This document shows positions 32,662 through 45,110 of a stretch of 64,000 nucleotides of DNA, in pieces (the stretch's first letter is position 1; every line of letters begins with the position of its first letter). The notes below the pieces were generated by a model. The model was given only the letters and a program-made list of their open reading frames with translations. It ran no database searches and was not told the origin of the DNA. The translations under genes and the position numbers were made by a program. The DNA comes from Cricetomys ansorgei (Eukaryota > Chordata > Mammalia > Rodentia > Nesomyidae). Where the stretch lies: positions 9,648,001 through 9,712,000 of the forward strand of contig JAMJFZ010001258.1 in assembly GCA_026225945.1 (NCBI GenBank), given 5' to 3'.

Positions 32662-35600
32662 TTCCCTGCTGCTGCTACTGCCACCACCTCCTTATTCTTC
32701 CTACTCTTTTCAATAACAATCACAAAATGCTGGATATTATTTCCTTCTTAAGGTATTTTATATACTGGTAACATTTGAGAAGTCCATATAAACACATATG
32801 CAGTTATTATTTATTCTATTACAGGTATATAGAATATATGAAATACATACATACACATTATGTACTCATGTATAGATGCAGTTATTTTGTCATTTTAAGT
32901 AAGATCCTTAATATAATCAGAAGCAAGTGATTTCCTTCTTGAAGATGTGTTGCATTTTTCTTATTTATCAATTTCTGATTCAAATCTGTAAGTAAAACTA
33001 TAGTGCTCATGCTGTAAAAGGTACTATAATTAAAATGATGTCTTAACTTTCACTGATTCATTATAACTTACAATTGTTTTATTGAGAGATAACTGACATT
33101 CATCACATGTCTACTCACTTTGCTTTAGTTTGAGCCAACAATGAAGTATGCTTCAAAGATAACTCAAAGGTGTCATTTGGTTCAGCAGTAGAGAGTCTTC
33201 TCATGTACCTGAGTGTATTAGACAAGCCACTAACCACAAAGAGAAACTATTGTCACATGAGAAACCAGTAGTTTTTAGTAGACTATCCCAATATGTATAA
33301 TTAGAGGTTGCATCCTGAAATGCAAATTTAGGGTCATTAAAAAGCAACACTACATTTTCCCATATTAGATTAATTCACATTTCTTATGTGGAATTTTTTC
33401 TCTTAAAAAGACAGCATACTGAAACCATGTCCTTTTGAAGTTGAAAATGATTTTCCTGTAACTGCAGTTATCATCTGTAATATCTGAGAGATGTGCCCTT
33501 GAGTTGGTTTTTCAAACTGAGGTGTATATTCATTATTAATACATTTTAGAAAATTCACCTGCTTGGCCCTGGGGATCCTCCCTTTCTGTCAGAAGCAGAG
33601 ATGGGATCTGATTTAAAGGTACTGTAACCTCTTCATTTTTATTATAAAATATTTTATCAAGGGCTGCAAAATAGGGAGAGTTTCTCTTTTCCCTGCCTTA
33701 GGTTTTATCTGCGTGTGAGGTGGCAGGGAGGGTAGGTTGGTGAGTACTCCTGCAACTTTAGAATTAGGATGTATTATTTTGCTACTGAATCCTGGCACTT
33801 GTCATCATCTATTAATCCTCAGGAATGCAGGCATTCTTCTTAAATAGAAAACACATTTGTTTACCACTGCTGAAGCAAGTCTTGTAATTATAAATCTAAT
33901 TACTGAGGGAAAAAAGCATGAAAATAATGAATAAAAACTCCAAATGCAGTTTTCCAACAGCTTATTGTCAGTAAGCATTTGTTATATATTTATAACACTA
34001 GTAGATGCTCATGGCATTGTATTTTATATACTAGAGTAAAACTATTCATGAAATGATATCCAGCTAACTCCAAAGTATTTTGATATTTAAGCATCATAAA
34101 AGTATGAATTTAATCAGTTAAACAAAAATGTTTTTATATTTTAAAAATACAACTAGGAGACCTATGTTTGTTGACCCAAAAATTACTAATAGAATTTTTT
34201 TAGGCTAGAGTATTAATATTATGAATTGAAAAAATAGTTACTTCTATCAGTTTTGTCTGATTATTTTTTTATGTTTTATGAGGAAACTATTGTCTTGTTG
34301 AACTTAAGAAATCTGTCTATTTTGAGGGTAATCAGGCCCTGAGTTCATAAACATTCACAACATCTGATAATAATTCTAAGGAACATTCCTACTATAGTAT
34401 AGGCAGGATCCTAGAGTACATTTACTGCTTTTGAAAGCTTTTAAAATAAACTTTATTTTGTATTAAATGTATTCAAGTGCTATGAATTAAACTGAGACAT
34501 GAGAAATACAAATGATTTTGAAAAACAAATGTCAGTATTGAGGTTTTTCATTTCACATTAAGCCTCATCCTGGAACCCTTTACTTTCTTATCCTTTGCCA
34601 TTAGAAAATGTAGGGAAGAGCAGAGAGATGACACAAGAGTAAACAAGCTACAGTGGCTAGCTAGCCCATGCACATGGTGCCTGTGAGAAACCCTGGATCT
34701 GGATCCCTTTCTCCTCCTGGAAGCACCTCTACACCCTTTTCTCCCCTGAGTCACATATACAAAAGGGGTGTGCCTGTGATGGCTGAACACTTGCTCTGGG
34801 TCTGGGAATAGAGAGCCTCACCAACTGATTTTTCCTCAGTGAAAATCACCACAGGTCTCACTGGTTCTGGTTCTAGGTCCTTTATGATCAAAAATTATTT
34901 TTTTCATGCCATAACCACTCTCTTCCAGCACTCCTCTTCCCCCAGAAATCAAGATAATGGGTATCAAAACCAAGTTGTCTAGGAGAAATACCTCCTAGCA
35001 TTCTACATCCCCATAGATGGAACACAAGTTTTTCAACCTGTTATATTAGGAAAAAAGGGGGGTATGGATTTAAGAACTCATCCCCAAAAAATCATAAGGA
35101 GATGAAAACTTCATTTGCCTAACTCGATTATCACACATCACATTCACATATTTAATTATTACAAGTAACCTATACATATGTACAACTGTTATGCCAATTA
35201 TAAAGAATAATTATCATCTTCAAAGAGCGGCATTCCGTTCTCTTTTCATGGATATGTAAAAGACTACTTATTCACTTATTTCCTCTTCTGTTTCATTTAA
35301 CAACTATTTATTAATATACAATTGTGTGGCATGCATTTATCTTCTGCTGATAGAAAAGTGGCCACATATAACCACAAGAGACATGTAAATTGTGCTCACA
35401 GCAGTTTTGTTCAAATGAGAGTGGACACAGACTGGTGTGGCTGTAAACAGCAGCTTTATTCATATCACATGTATTGACAGCAGTTGAAAATATATTTCTA
35501 CCAAAGAAGGAACACTGGGATGAGATGTGGAGCCAAGTAGAAAGCCACCGTGACTTTCTTCTGGAGGAAACTAGGGTATGTTAAGAGACTAGAGTCAGTC

Positions 35601-36705
35601 TATCTCCATATTTTACACACTGTCTCCATTACCATGTTCCTCCACGAGAGTTTTCCTTCTTTTATTTTTTTTCAATATTTTCCTAAGAGAGGAACACAAC
35701 TAAGGAACCATGTGAATTTAAAATTGATATACTAATTACTTAAGCCCATATTCATCTCCAGTTTTCATATTCCTTTTTTCGCTAAAACACGCATCGCAAT
35801 CAGTCAATACGCTGCTTATATAACCTTTGCTTATTCTTTAACTTTGCATGGAAATTTCATGACACCAATTTACTGCTTATTATTGTGTCTGTTTAAGTTA
35901 TTCAAGTTATACCACTGGTGAACTTTCATTTTAATTGCTGAACAGCGGGCAATTTCACATAGGTACTGAAAGCTGTTTTTCATTCATGGCAGGGAGTATT
36001 TAGGCTGGTATACATCGTGGTTTTGGAATCAATGCCATGAAACGTTTCCTTCTTCAGCTGGCTCCAGAAGATAGGAAGACCCTGGTTTCAGAAGCAGACC
36101 TACTTCGAAAAATATCACTGCAAAAATAATCTATTAATATCTATTAATAAACAATAGAATATTTTATTCAAAACAACATCTGGCTATACCCCACACCATT
36201 TCATATAATGCAACATATTTATAAAAGCTCCAAATAGATACCTCTTCCTTTTTCTAAGACAGACTATTTTAGATCTTTCTATCATTGTTGATCAGCTAAG
36301 AAAAGAAACTGTTTTTCACTGTATCTAGATCCCAGCTGTATCAACAGGCAAAACCAGCACGTCTCATATAGACTGTATTTGTCCAGTCTGGAGATCACCA
36401 TGGTTTGTATACACATGGGGTATACTGTAGTTGGCACCAAGTATTCTTATATACTCTTTAACTTGATTCTTAGAAAATCCCTAAATCCCCAAAGATATCA
36501 TTATCTCCGTTGCTGTGCAAAATACTGCACAGGTAATGTTCAGCAAAGCTCATTTTCCCCTCAAGGAAACTAATAGTCTTTTGCTAAGTGTTCATAACAA
36601 ATATAAAATTTAAATACAAAACATTATAAGAACCTTAATAGCAGTATACAATTTTATGTGCAAGAAAATATTAAATGCTAGAAAAAGACCATTATTTTTC
36701 ATGTA
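32662..36705. other. 4-kb stretch with no clearly assignable repeat or gene
   Basis: AT-rich. A weak ID-head-like stretch near 33165-33215 (TTTGGTTCAGCAGTAGAGAG) is too short to call. Open frames (34548-34790 minus, 80 codons; 35550-35735 plus) show no protein features. Confidence 0.45.
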
Positions 36706-36795
36706 TTTTTTGTTTTGTTTTGTTTTGAGACAGAGTTTCTCTGTTGTAACTCTGGTTGTTCTGGAATTCACTCTATAAACGCACTGGCTTAGATC
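36706..36795 (-). mobile_element. B1 SINE fragment, antisense
   Basis: TTTTGTTTTGTTTTGAGACA, GAGTTTCTCTGTTGTAACTC and TGGTTGTTCTGGAATTCACT form the complement of the right part of B1. The left part is missing past about 36795, where a T/G-rich run starts. Confidence 0.85.
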
Positions 36796-36823
36796 ATAGT
36801 TTTTTTGTTTTTTGTTTTTTTTT
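36796..36823. repeat. T-rich run
   Basis: Low-complexity (T)nG units abutting the truncated B1. Confidence 0.85.
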
Positions 36824-37037
36824 AATCAGCACTACAGAGGGAAATCAAAAGGAATAAGTATCAAAAGTGAAGCTTGAAGGAAGAAGAATTCATCAGGGAG
36901 ACCTTGGAAGAGAGGAAGGGGGAGGTCTTTTCAATGGAAAAGGACACCACGGGGTGAAGACCTAGAAACTTTGTGATCCACAAAGTTCTGTATCATATAT
37001 GAGTCCAGAGATATGTGACTATTTAGGTACAATGCAT

Positions 37038-37218
37038 GGGCCCACGAGATGACTCAGTGTGTAAAGGTGCCTACTGCCAAGCCTGAAACCTAAGTTCTAT
37101 GCCTGGGACCCACATGGTAGAAGGAGATAGCTGACCCCATAAATAGTCCTCTAACCTCCGCGTACATGTCACATATGTACATACGTAAACATATGCACAC
37201 AAATAAATAAAATGTAAG
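37038..37218 (+). mobile_element. B3 SINE
   Basis: CCCACGAGATGACTCAGTGT, GTAAAGGTGCCTACTGCC, AAGCCTGAAACCTAAGTTCT, GGGACCCACATGGTAGAAGG, AGTCCTCTAACCTCCGCG and the tail AAATAAATAAAATGTAAG give a full-length B3. Confidence 0.9.
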
Positions 37219-38004
37219 GAGCAAATTAGGATAAACTTTCGCTCATCTTTCTACCCTCCACAATTCTTCTACGATCTTAACTACTCAAGCTCTAATTAAA
37301 GTGGTCATCCTGAATGAAATAATGTCTAATAAATTGCCTCTGAACTAGGTACTTAGATGAAGCCATTGGTGGCATTCTCAAATTAAGCTATACTAATTTT
37401 AAATCCAACTATTTCTGAACTGCCAATGCACAACAGTTATAAGCATAGCAATAGCACACCAAATAATAAAATGAAATTAAGACAGAACTACCTTAATCCA
37501 ATGTAACATACTTCATGATTCTTCTGGAAGCTGTGATGGTCTAGTATATTCAGCTTTCCATTGATTGGCAATTGATGTTTTCAACCACATATGCAGATTA
37601 CAAAAGGAAAACTAGTCTCCATGTTGTTGTGTACTAAGGTAGGACACGATGATGAAGGTTTGGAAATTTATACTTGTGTTCCATCTGTTAGAGAAAAATT
37701 CTGTTCAGCAGCTGGGTTCTTTGTTGTTCTTCTCAGGACTGCTAGAGATTATTGAATCTTTTCTAGTGTTAATGGTTCCATTCCGGTTGTTAGAGCCATG
37801 TTGATATTTTTAGCTGGTGACACTATCTATCATATTTTGGGCCATATTAATATTTATAATTGGTGATACTTCTGTCAGATTTTAAAGAAAGAATGTAGTT
37901 GGGAAAGGGACTACCAGACCCATTTTCTAAAAAGTGCCGATGTGGAATTACCCTACCAGACAACAGAGGCTAGCAAAATGTCCAATGAAAAGAGTATGTT
38001 GCTT
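37219..38004. other. Unassigned non-coding sequence
   Basis: May include upstream parts of the L1 3' UTR that follows, but no diagnostic words were found. Paired similar phrases near 37800-37870 (GCCATGTTGATATTTTTAGC and GCCATATTAATATTTATAAT) suggest a local duplication of about 55 bp. Confidence 0.4.
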
Positions 38005-38030
38005 TGTGTGTGTGTGTGGGGGGGGGGGGG
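38005..38030. repeat. (TG)n followed by G13
   Basis: Seven TG units run into thirteen consecutive G residues. Confidence 0.95.
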
Positions 38031-38159
38031 TGATGGCCGATAAGATTCCATAGACATCATATGTTTTGACCATTGCCTTTGCTTAAGGTCCTATTACTTA
38101 AAACGCATCACATATGTGAGTTATAGAACAGGCTGGTACCTACTTCATACCTACTGGCT

Positions 38160-39105
38160 AGCTTTCACAGCAATTGAAGTTGTCTTGCACACTATTCAAG
38201 GGGAAAGGCAGCCATCTATCTGCTTAGCTCTGAACTTGACAAGATATAGTAGTTACTGGCCTGGAAAGACATGCCCACTAATGCAATAGTGACACAAACA
38301 TCCTGAGAGTAACCAAACACTTTATGATTGCATTTATGTCCAGTTCTAAAAGATGAAAACTATATACAGTTATTGGGCCAAGGATTCCTCCCTAGATAGG
38401 TCATGAGCCCTAGAGAAAAAGCTACTAGTCCTATTCTGCTTCATGGGCATAGTTTTCCACTGATTTCTACTGACTTCTTGTTATAGTCATAATGAATGAA
38501 AAGCTTCTACTTGCAGTAGATTATGACTAACACAGAGGCCCAAAACTGGCCAAGAAACAGACAACAAGAGACTCTGGAATTCTCAGCCCTAAAGGAAAGC
38601 TGTATACCACAGATCTTCCAAGGCTAAGGGGGAAAAGAGGAGCAAAGATATAAGAGCCAAAAGCAGTGGATGAATACAAGGAAACAATGTCTTCTAACAT
38701 ATAAACTAATAGAGATTTTGTGACAGAATACTGTTAACTGCGGAAACCTACATCGGACTAAATCTCAGTATGGAAATTAATGTTTAACACAAGAGTCTAC
38801 CTCTAGTCATTCAGATATTAGTGATTGTTAGCTACTGGGAAAGGAAGAGTTGTCTCTAAGAATGTATGCCCTCATAAGTTGACAAGACTCCAGTAAAAGA
38901 CAACATATCCAAGAATGTATAGGAAGCACACACTGGTCTTTGAGAGTTAATAATAAATAAATAAATAAATAAAATACACACACACACACACACACACAAA
39001 TTTTGGTGGAAACAGAAATCTTAGTAGATATGGGAAGAGTTGGGGAGGCAGACGAATGCAATCACAATACTGTACAAGACTTTCAAAGAACTAATAATTT
39101 TTTAA
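38160..39105 (+). mobile_element. L1 3' UTR and tail (long rodent 3' UTR type)
   Basis: Same type as 10080-11395. Landmarks are CATGCCCACTAATGCAATAG, ACACAAACATCCTGAGAGTA, CTTGCAGTAGATTATGACTA, CAAAACTGGCCAAGAAACAG, GACTCTGGAATTCTCAGCCC and AAGAGCCAAAAGCAGTGGAT. It ends TGCAATCACAATACTGTACA and CTTTCAAAGAACTAATAAT. A TAAA/CA microsatellite is embedded at 38947-38998. No ORF2 sequence is attached. Confidence 0.82.
38947..38998. repeat. Compound (TAAA)n(CA)n microsatellite
   Basis: About six TAAA units followed by about twelve CA units, inside the L1 3' UTR. Confidence 0.96.
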
Positions 39106-39771
39106 GGCAGGAGAAGAGATAAGGAAGTTTTGTGGTAGCACCAGAAATCCCACGTCTCCAATCATTGTCATCACTGTCTGGATCCAGGTCTCTGTGTCTT
39201 AAGCTGTGAGTGGAAGCAGATCTTCCAATAGCTGACTCGTGGCATAATGACTATGGACACATCTCATAAATAACCCCAAGAAAAAAGATGCTGCAGCTGA
39301 AGAAAATGATGGCATTTCCTTCCCTGGCTCTTCTTTCATTATTTGTGTGCATATAAATAGCAGTGCTTTTTTTCTCCTTTCTATTTAAGATTCTATGCAC
39401 CCAGATTGGAAGACTGCTACCACAACTGAATTTTTAGACCACCATTTTTTTTTTTGTTTGTTTTTTGGACAAAGAAGCCAATGTGAAATCACTAGATGGG
39501 AAAGTTGCAGTTAGTTATTGGATCCTTTTAGTCTGGCTGGCAAGTCCTTGGAATTTATGACTCATTAACCTTTCTGCTAAAGATGTATTTTTGTTATAAC
39601 TAAGTCACCGCTGTGTAAGGAATGGTCAGGTCTCTCTAGAGACCAATATGTCATTTCATGATGGATGTAATAATGAATCTATCATGATTCATTCACTCTA
39701 CTACTCTACTATGACTGAATACAAATGATATCGGCAGGAAAATCCCAGCGTCTGAAGGGAGGGAGCTAGAT

Positions 39772-39775
<4 letters not shown>

Positions 39776-39815
<40 letters not shown>

Positions 39816-39823
39816 TGTGTGTG
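39776..39823. repeat. (TG)n microsatellite
   Basis: About 48 bases of TG with one GGTG interruption. Confidence 0.97.
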
Positions 39824-40504
39824 CACTATTGTTGTTGTTTAGTCTTCCTTAAAGGAAGTATGTATAGTTCACTGTAAGTATAAGATAGTGTGTCACAGAT
39901 GCTGGCTAGAACATAAGTCTCTGAAAAGCATTCAAATGAGAGATTCATCTGCAGTGAATTTCACTAACTCAGTCTTCTCTTGTTTCAACTCATCCTGTTG
40001 TCTTTCTATTTCTAAATAAAGCTGTTCTGGAATAGAGTTGATGGCAGTGTGAAGAGTTATGACATGACACAGGACACATATGTCATCAAGACCATAAATA
40101 TTATCTGATCCTTTGACAAAAATGCTACAGCTCTATTCTAGTAAGATTCAGGCACAATAATTTTATTCTCTTGAGTTGTTTGTAGAATGAACTGATAACA
40201 GGAGTTAAATTATTAAAAATTATATTTTTCTTGCATTTCTAAGTAATCAAAGAAATGGTTGAGGATTAATACACTAACCTCATCCTAAATCCACTGTCCT
40301 GGGAGAGGAGAAAAGGATAAAGTCCATTACTGGTTTGTTGTCATTAACTCTGTTGATATGATAATTACCCACGCACATGTAAGTTATTCTGCATTACTTA
40401 TGAGATAGAAAGTGCAATCACACCATTTTTCAAATAAAGACATTCAAATTCATTTGTGTCCTGTAACTTTCTCAACAAGGAAAAAAACCCTAACTGTGGA
40501 CTAG

Positions 40505-40541
40505 CAAAAAAACAAAAAACAAAAAACAAAACAAAAAAAAC
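40505..40541. repeat. A-rich (CAAAAA)n run
   Basis: Repeating CAAAAAA/CAAAA units. This may be the tail of an unrecognised retrotransposon. Confidence 0.9.
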
Positions 40542-43500
40542 CCAGGGGCTCTTTTAACCTTTGGACCCAGGACTTTTCTCTCAAAAACTACAAAAAGAAG
40601 ATACAACATGAAGTATATATCATGAAGTGACATTGCATAGCTTTAATTTCATTTGATTACAGTTAGTCAAAACATTACTTAGATTTTCACCTACTAAAGG
40701 CCCTATGGTAAATTCTGAGGTGTGCAGAATTTGAATTAGAAATAGCTATGTCTTTAAGGAATTCAGCATTGGTTATATTTGCACCCCTACAAAAAGTAAG
40801 TGTATCATAACTAATAAGCCTTCATTCTTTCTCCAGTGGATTCTCCTTCACTGGTTTTCTTTTATCTTAGAGATAAACAAAGATCTTCCTGTAGACGTGC
40901 AATTGGATGCTAGAAACAACACTTTATAAGGAGATTTAAAGAATATTAATGTGGCTCTTAGAACATTTAGAGGCTATGGACAGCAGACACAGTGTTAAAA
41001 GAATGCATTTGGTTCTGGATGATAGAAAGCAGCTACAGTGCCCTGGGGGATCTATGTGAAGGAGGAATGAGAAGTAAGATAAGGGCATGACATGGACTAG
41101 GTTGTCCTCAACAGCAAACTTGCTAACAGCTGTTATTATCCAGATCCACCTAGACAGGTGACTTAGAATGGGATGAGTGAGCGCTATGGCTAATTCAAAT
41201 GTTTTGCCACTTTCTTTGTATATTTGGAAAGTCTAAAGCTTCACAGAACTGTGTCACATTCTGATTCCGTGAAACACACTCTGATAAAGATGAGGGTGCT
41301 GAAGTATCCTCACCTTGCCATCAGCCTAACTTTGGTTGGAACCTCTTTTTCCCCTTAGATTTGTTCAAGACTATTACGAATGTAGCTCGCGAGTGTACCC
41401 CACATCTGTATACCATTCACTCAACCTCAATAATGGTTTAACAATCCCTGGACATGGCACTCATCCAAGCTTTGTACTTAGAGTATTTCAACAGTGATGG
41501 GGAGAAATCCTTTCATTTTCTGTTATGCTGCCAGGCTTCATTTGCATTGATGTCTGTCTCCAGTATCTTGGGTCTTATCTCAAGATGTCAATCTGAAAAT
41601 AAGGGCTTTGAATCCACTAAGTCCTTCTTTAAAATTAATAAAAAGAAAAGGGGGAAGTCTCTTAGTTAGAAATGGGCACTTTACAGAAGCCATCAGGAAA
41701 AATGAAGACTGACAGTTTAATTTTGCTAAATACTACAGGAGAAAAGATGTCAGCTGTGATGACTGGTAGTCCTGCAATAGAGTGCACTGGAGAACATCAT
41801 AGCCATTCTCTTTAAAAGTATTTTCAAATTTTTACATGAAAAGAGCTGGGAAACCCTTCTAAGTGGGGACTAAAGGACGTCTTTTCTCTCCAGATTCTCC
41901 ACAGAGGCTGAAGTGGGCTTATCTATTTATAAACTCCTAATTCCAAAATTCATCTTCATATTCATCTCACTTGATGGGAAACCCTCTATGGATCCTCAGC
42001 TCATACAGTTTTGGGGATGATGACTCAGCAGTGACAGCTACATTTAATTGGCCAAGTCTTCTCCACTCAGATGCTTCTCAATTTAGAATCTGTCAAACAC
42101 ATCACGGGCAAGGGGTTTGGCATTATTGGACTAGGCAGATATATGTGCTGTGTTCTTAACTTTACTCAGACACAGTTTACTAAGACACTGTAACCTTAAA
42201 ATTAATTGCAAAGGGCAAGTTAACTAAACTGTCCAAGTAGGGTCTCCATCCCAGGTAGAAAACTCACCTCCAAATGGTGGGAGGTCAAGTTAAAATTGGG
42301 ATGACACACAGTTCAATCTGCATGCAAGAAATTTAGAGATGTGGTGGACAAAGTTTTGAGGTAGGTATAATGCAATTTTTGGAAGAACAGTTTAAAAAAA
42401 TAGCTCACCTCAGGAGGGCACCAAGAAAACAGAATCTGAGGTGTCTTCTTGAGAAGAGGTCTGAAGTTTCAGCAAATGAGGAAGACAAAAAGGAAACAGC
42501 ATCATCGGGAGAAATATGATTTAAAGCCAGCCAGTCACAATCAAAGGCTCAAGGTATTTCTCTAGGACCCTGAGACTACAATGACTCTATAGAGATCTTC
42601 CAAGCTCAGAGAGAAGCTAAGCCTTTTTTATCTCCGACACTTAGCACCAGATCAAAGTGGGTGCTTTGGACAAGATGTTTCTAAGCAGTCAAAAGAACCA
42701 GAGGATACTTGGGAGAAAAATCCTACCTTCCAAAAGCATCAGAAGCTACAAGGATGAGAGAATCATTAGCATTGCCCATTAATCCCTCAGATTCACGTGC
42801 ATATTAGTTCTTGAAGCCACTCTTTAAGATTCTTGAGTTTTCTTTCATTAAAGTATATTATAAAGGAACTGAGTATGTGTTCAGTTTGTGTCCACCACAC
42901 ATTCCAATTGTCTATGAACTAAGCTTGGATTTCAGGTTCCTTTAGCAAATTACCATGGAGGACTCATCATGTAACCACAAGGGGTACTTGTAACAAGCAT
43001 TAATGAAATGACTATGGATGGTCTGAGAGTCTGGTCCACCTATGATGACTACATGATGAATCCTCTCCTTTGAGTTGCCAGGATTTCTTCATGTATATTT
43101 TTCCACCATGTTATTTCTGATGCATGGAGTTGTTTGCATTAGAGCCCAAGATGATTACAGAACCCTTTCCTAACCCTAAATCCAAGTATAGAGTATCCCA
43201 AAGAGATCAAACAGGTGTTGTATTTCCTTCTTTGTGACAGTCATTGAAAGATACAATAGTGTCCTTCACTTTGGAGGTGGTGTTCTGACATACCTCATTG
43301 AATAATTCACTTATACAGCAATTTCTTGAATATTCATAGATTTTTTTTTCTCCTTGACTCTGAAGTTCATGTCTTTTACTAAGTCCTCTATTGAACCTAT
43401 CACTTTTCTTTTATCTGGTCTGATTAGCCTGATGTCAGTTGAAAGTTCATCACTGCAATGTTCTGTTGGATATCCAGATGTCCAGTCTCATCAGACTATA

Positions 43501-43884
43501 TAATTGTAGAAAGCAAAGGGGTGGTTAGTAACCTTTGAGCCTCTCAGGGAGGCAGATTTCCTGCTCTCCAGTACATCTCTTGTCATTTTGATTAGTGGAT
43601 GGTCATTCAAATTTTCCCATGGAAAAACTACTCTTAGGTAAACTTTTAAGGTTTGTATGGTATATAACTCTAATCAATCCACTTCTTTGGACCTTATTTT
43701 TTCCATATATCTTCTCCCATAAAATGTTTGTTATTTCCTTTTCACTCACTTAGATGCTATTTCTCTACTTCTTGGAGAGTATTCCATACCAGAAAAGCTC
43801 CCAAAACCCAGCTCTGCTTTGCTGCCCTGGGTCCAACATCTCAATCTAGTTCCACATGTACTATTTAAACTCCTGTTTACATGT

Positions 43885-44257
43885 GTTAATTGGAGTTTCC
43901 AGCTCCTTTACAACATTGGGATGACTGCTCCTGGTTGTCACCTTGAAAGGGCTAGCAGTCATCGAGGACACATGTCTCAGGGCTTTTTATGACTGTGTTT
44001 GAGAATGGAAAACAGCTTCACATAGACAGAGACCCAAGACTGAATATAAATAGAATGAGCAGAAAGTTAACTACCTATCAGCGTTATCTCCCTCTACTTC
44101 CTGACTAAAGGTGTAATGTGACAAGCATGTTGTTCTAATTTCCTTGCTTTGATACACTGGATGCTCAAACTGTGAGTCAAGGTGAAACAAATCCTTCCTC
44201 ACCTGTTTTTGACAGGCATTTGCCACAGAAATGAGAAAACTAATACAACCATAGATT
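43885..44257 (+). mobile_element. MaLR-type LTR
   Basis: It begins near AATTGGAGTTTCCAGCTCC and CTGGTTGTCACCTTGA. It continues with CTACTTCCTGACTAAAGGTG and TAATGTGACAAGCATG, then GATGCTCAAACTGTGAGTCA. It ends CTGTTTTTGACAGGCATTTG, then CACAGAAATGAGAAAACTAA and TACAAC. The layout of the second half matches 49085-49445, so the two are probably related LTRs. Solo and diverged; a 96-codon antisense frame across it is a chance opening. Confidence 0.65.
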
Positions 44258-45009
44258 TCAATAATCACAGACTTTTCAGTGGAAGCCACTAATCTAGTTA
44301 GTGACCAATAAAGAGAGAGAAAGGAGAGGAGAGAGTAGGAAATATACAAAGAATGCATCACCTAGAATTGCAAAGAAATCGATATTATTTTTAAGAAAGA
44401 GGATAAGGGTCAGTCATAAGTGAACTTTGTAGGCATAGAAATTCATAAGAACCTAAGCAATCAATGTTTTAAATCAATCAACCAAATCAACTTCTACCAG
44501 TTATGAGATGTGGCTATACCTAAGAAAGACAATACAATCTAGACCAAGACCTAGTATTAGTCAAGGGTGATCTCTGGAGGAGATTTGAGAATAAGCTACA
44601 TATAACTCTCAGTCTATATGGTAATGGCTGCTACACCCTTAAGTAGGAATTTCTAGGAAGAATAACATAACACCCAAAATAAGAATATCAATATTGGTAA
44701 GATAGCATTTCTGTGTTCTACTCCTCAACAAGACATTGGATTCTGCAGAAAGATTCTATCTTAATCCAGTTTTAAAAGGTAACAGTAATACAAACACAGT
44801 CTATATTAATGGGTATATCAAAATTTTAAATAAATATTGAAATTACTATTTTTCTCTCGCCTAAGGCTCATATGTAGCTTAGTATAGCACTGATGTACAT
44901 GACTGATTTTGTTTTATTTGTAGATAATATTTTCTTAAATATACCTAACTGTTCATTAACCCTGGAAATGATGCACATAGCGATGAAACCATAATAAAAA
45001 TTTACTGAG
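44258..45009. other. Unassigned non-coding sequence
   Basis: No repeat or gene recognised. Confidence 0.45.
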
Positions 45010-45110
45010 GACATTTTTATGCAGGGAGGTTTAAGCAAAGCACAATCTTCAAAATTCTCAATTTAGTACTATAGTCCCCATTTTACAAAGGAGGCAAGGG
45101 CAATCCATGA
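45010..45110 (+). mobile_element. Possible MIR SINE fragment
   Basis: AGCAAAGCACAATCTTCAAA, AGTACTATAGTCCCCATTTT and ACAAAGGAGGCAAGG resemble the MIR core order (...CACTTTACAT..., TACTATTATTATCCCCATTT, ACAGATGAGGAAAC). Tentative. Confidence 0.38.

Larger units (their letters stand above)
39106..43884. other. 4.8-kb stretch with microsatellites but no confidently assigned transposon or gene
   Basis: Contains the TG and CAAAAA runs listed separately. The part at about 42800-43860 has a composition that could be decayed ERVL-type internal sequence, because an LTR follows at once, but I found no motif to prove it. Frames of up to 71 codons show no coding features. Confidence 0.4.

Noticed and set aside
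32217..32751. Open frames with poly-Glu, poly-Cys-Val and poly-Ser-Leu
   Set aside because: Translations of the purine, TG and CT microsatellites and of a SINE.
33165..33215. ID SINE head
   Set aside because: About 25 bases resemble TTAGCTCAGTGGTAGAG, but no tail or B1 part follows and indels are needed.
38018..38030. G13 run as a quadruplex motif
   Set aside because: A single homopolymer next to a TG microsatellite, better explained by slippage or sequencing uncertainty.
39330..39370. TATA-like CATATAAATAGCAG as a promoter
   Set aside because: Isolated match in AT-rich DNA with no CpG island, no downstream exon and no other promoter feature.
42800..43860. ERVL-type internal or pol sequence ahead of the LTR at 43885
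   Set aside because: Suggestive composition only. No motif or frame could be identified, so it is left unassigned.
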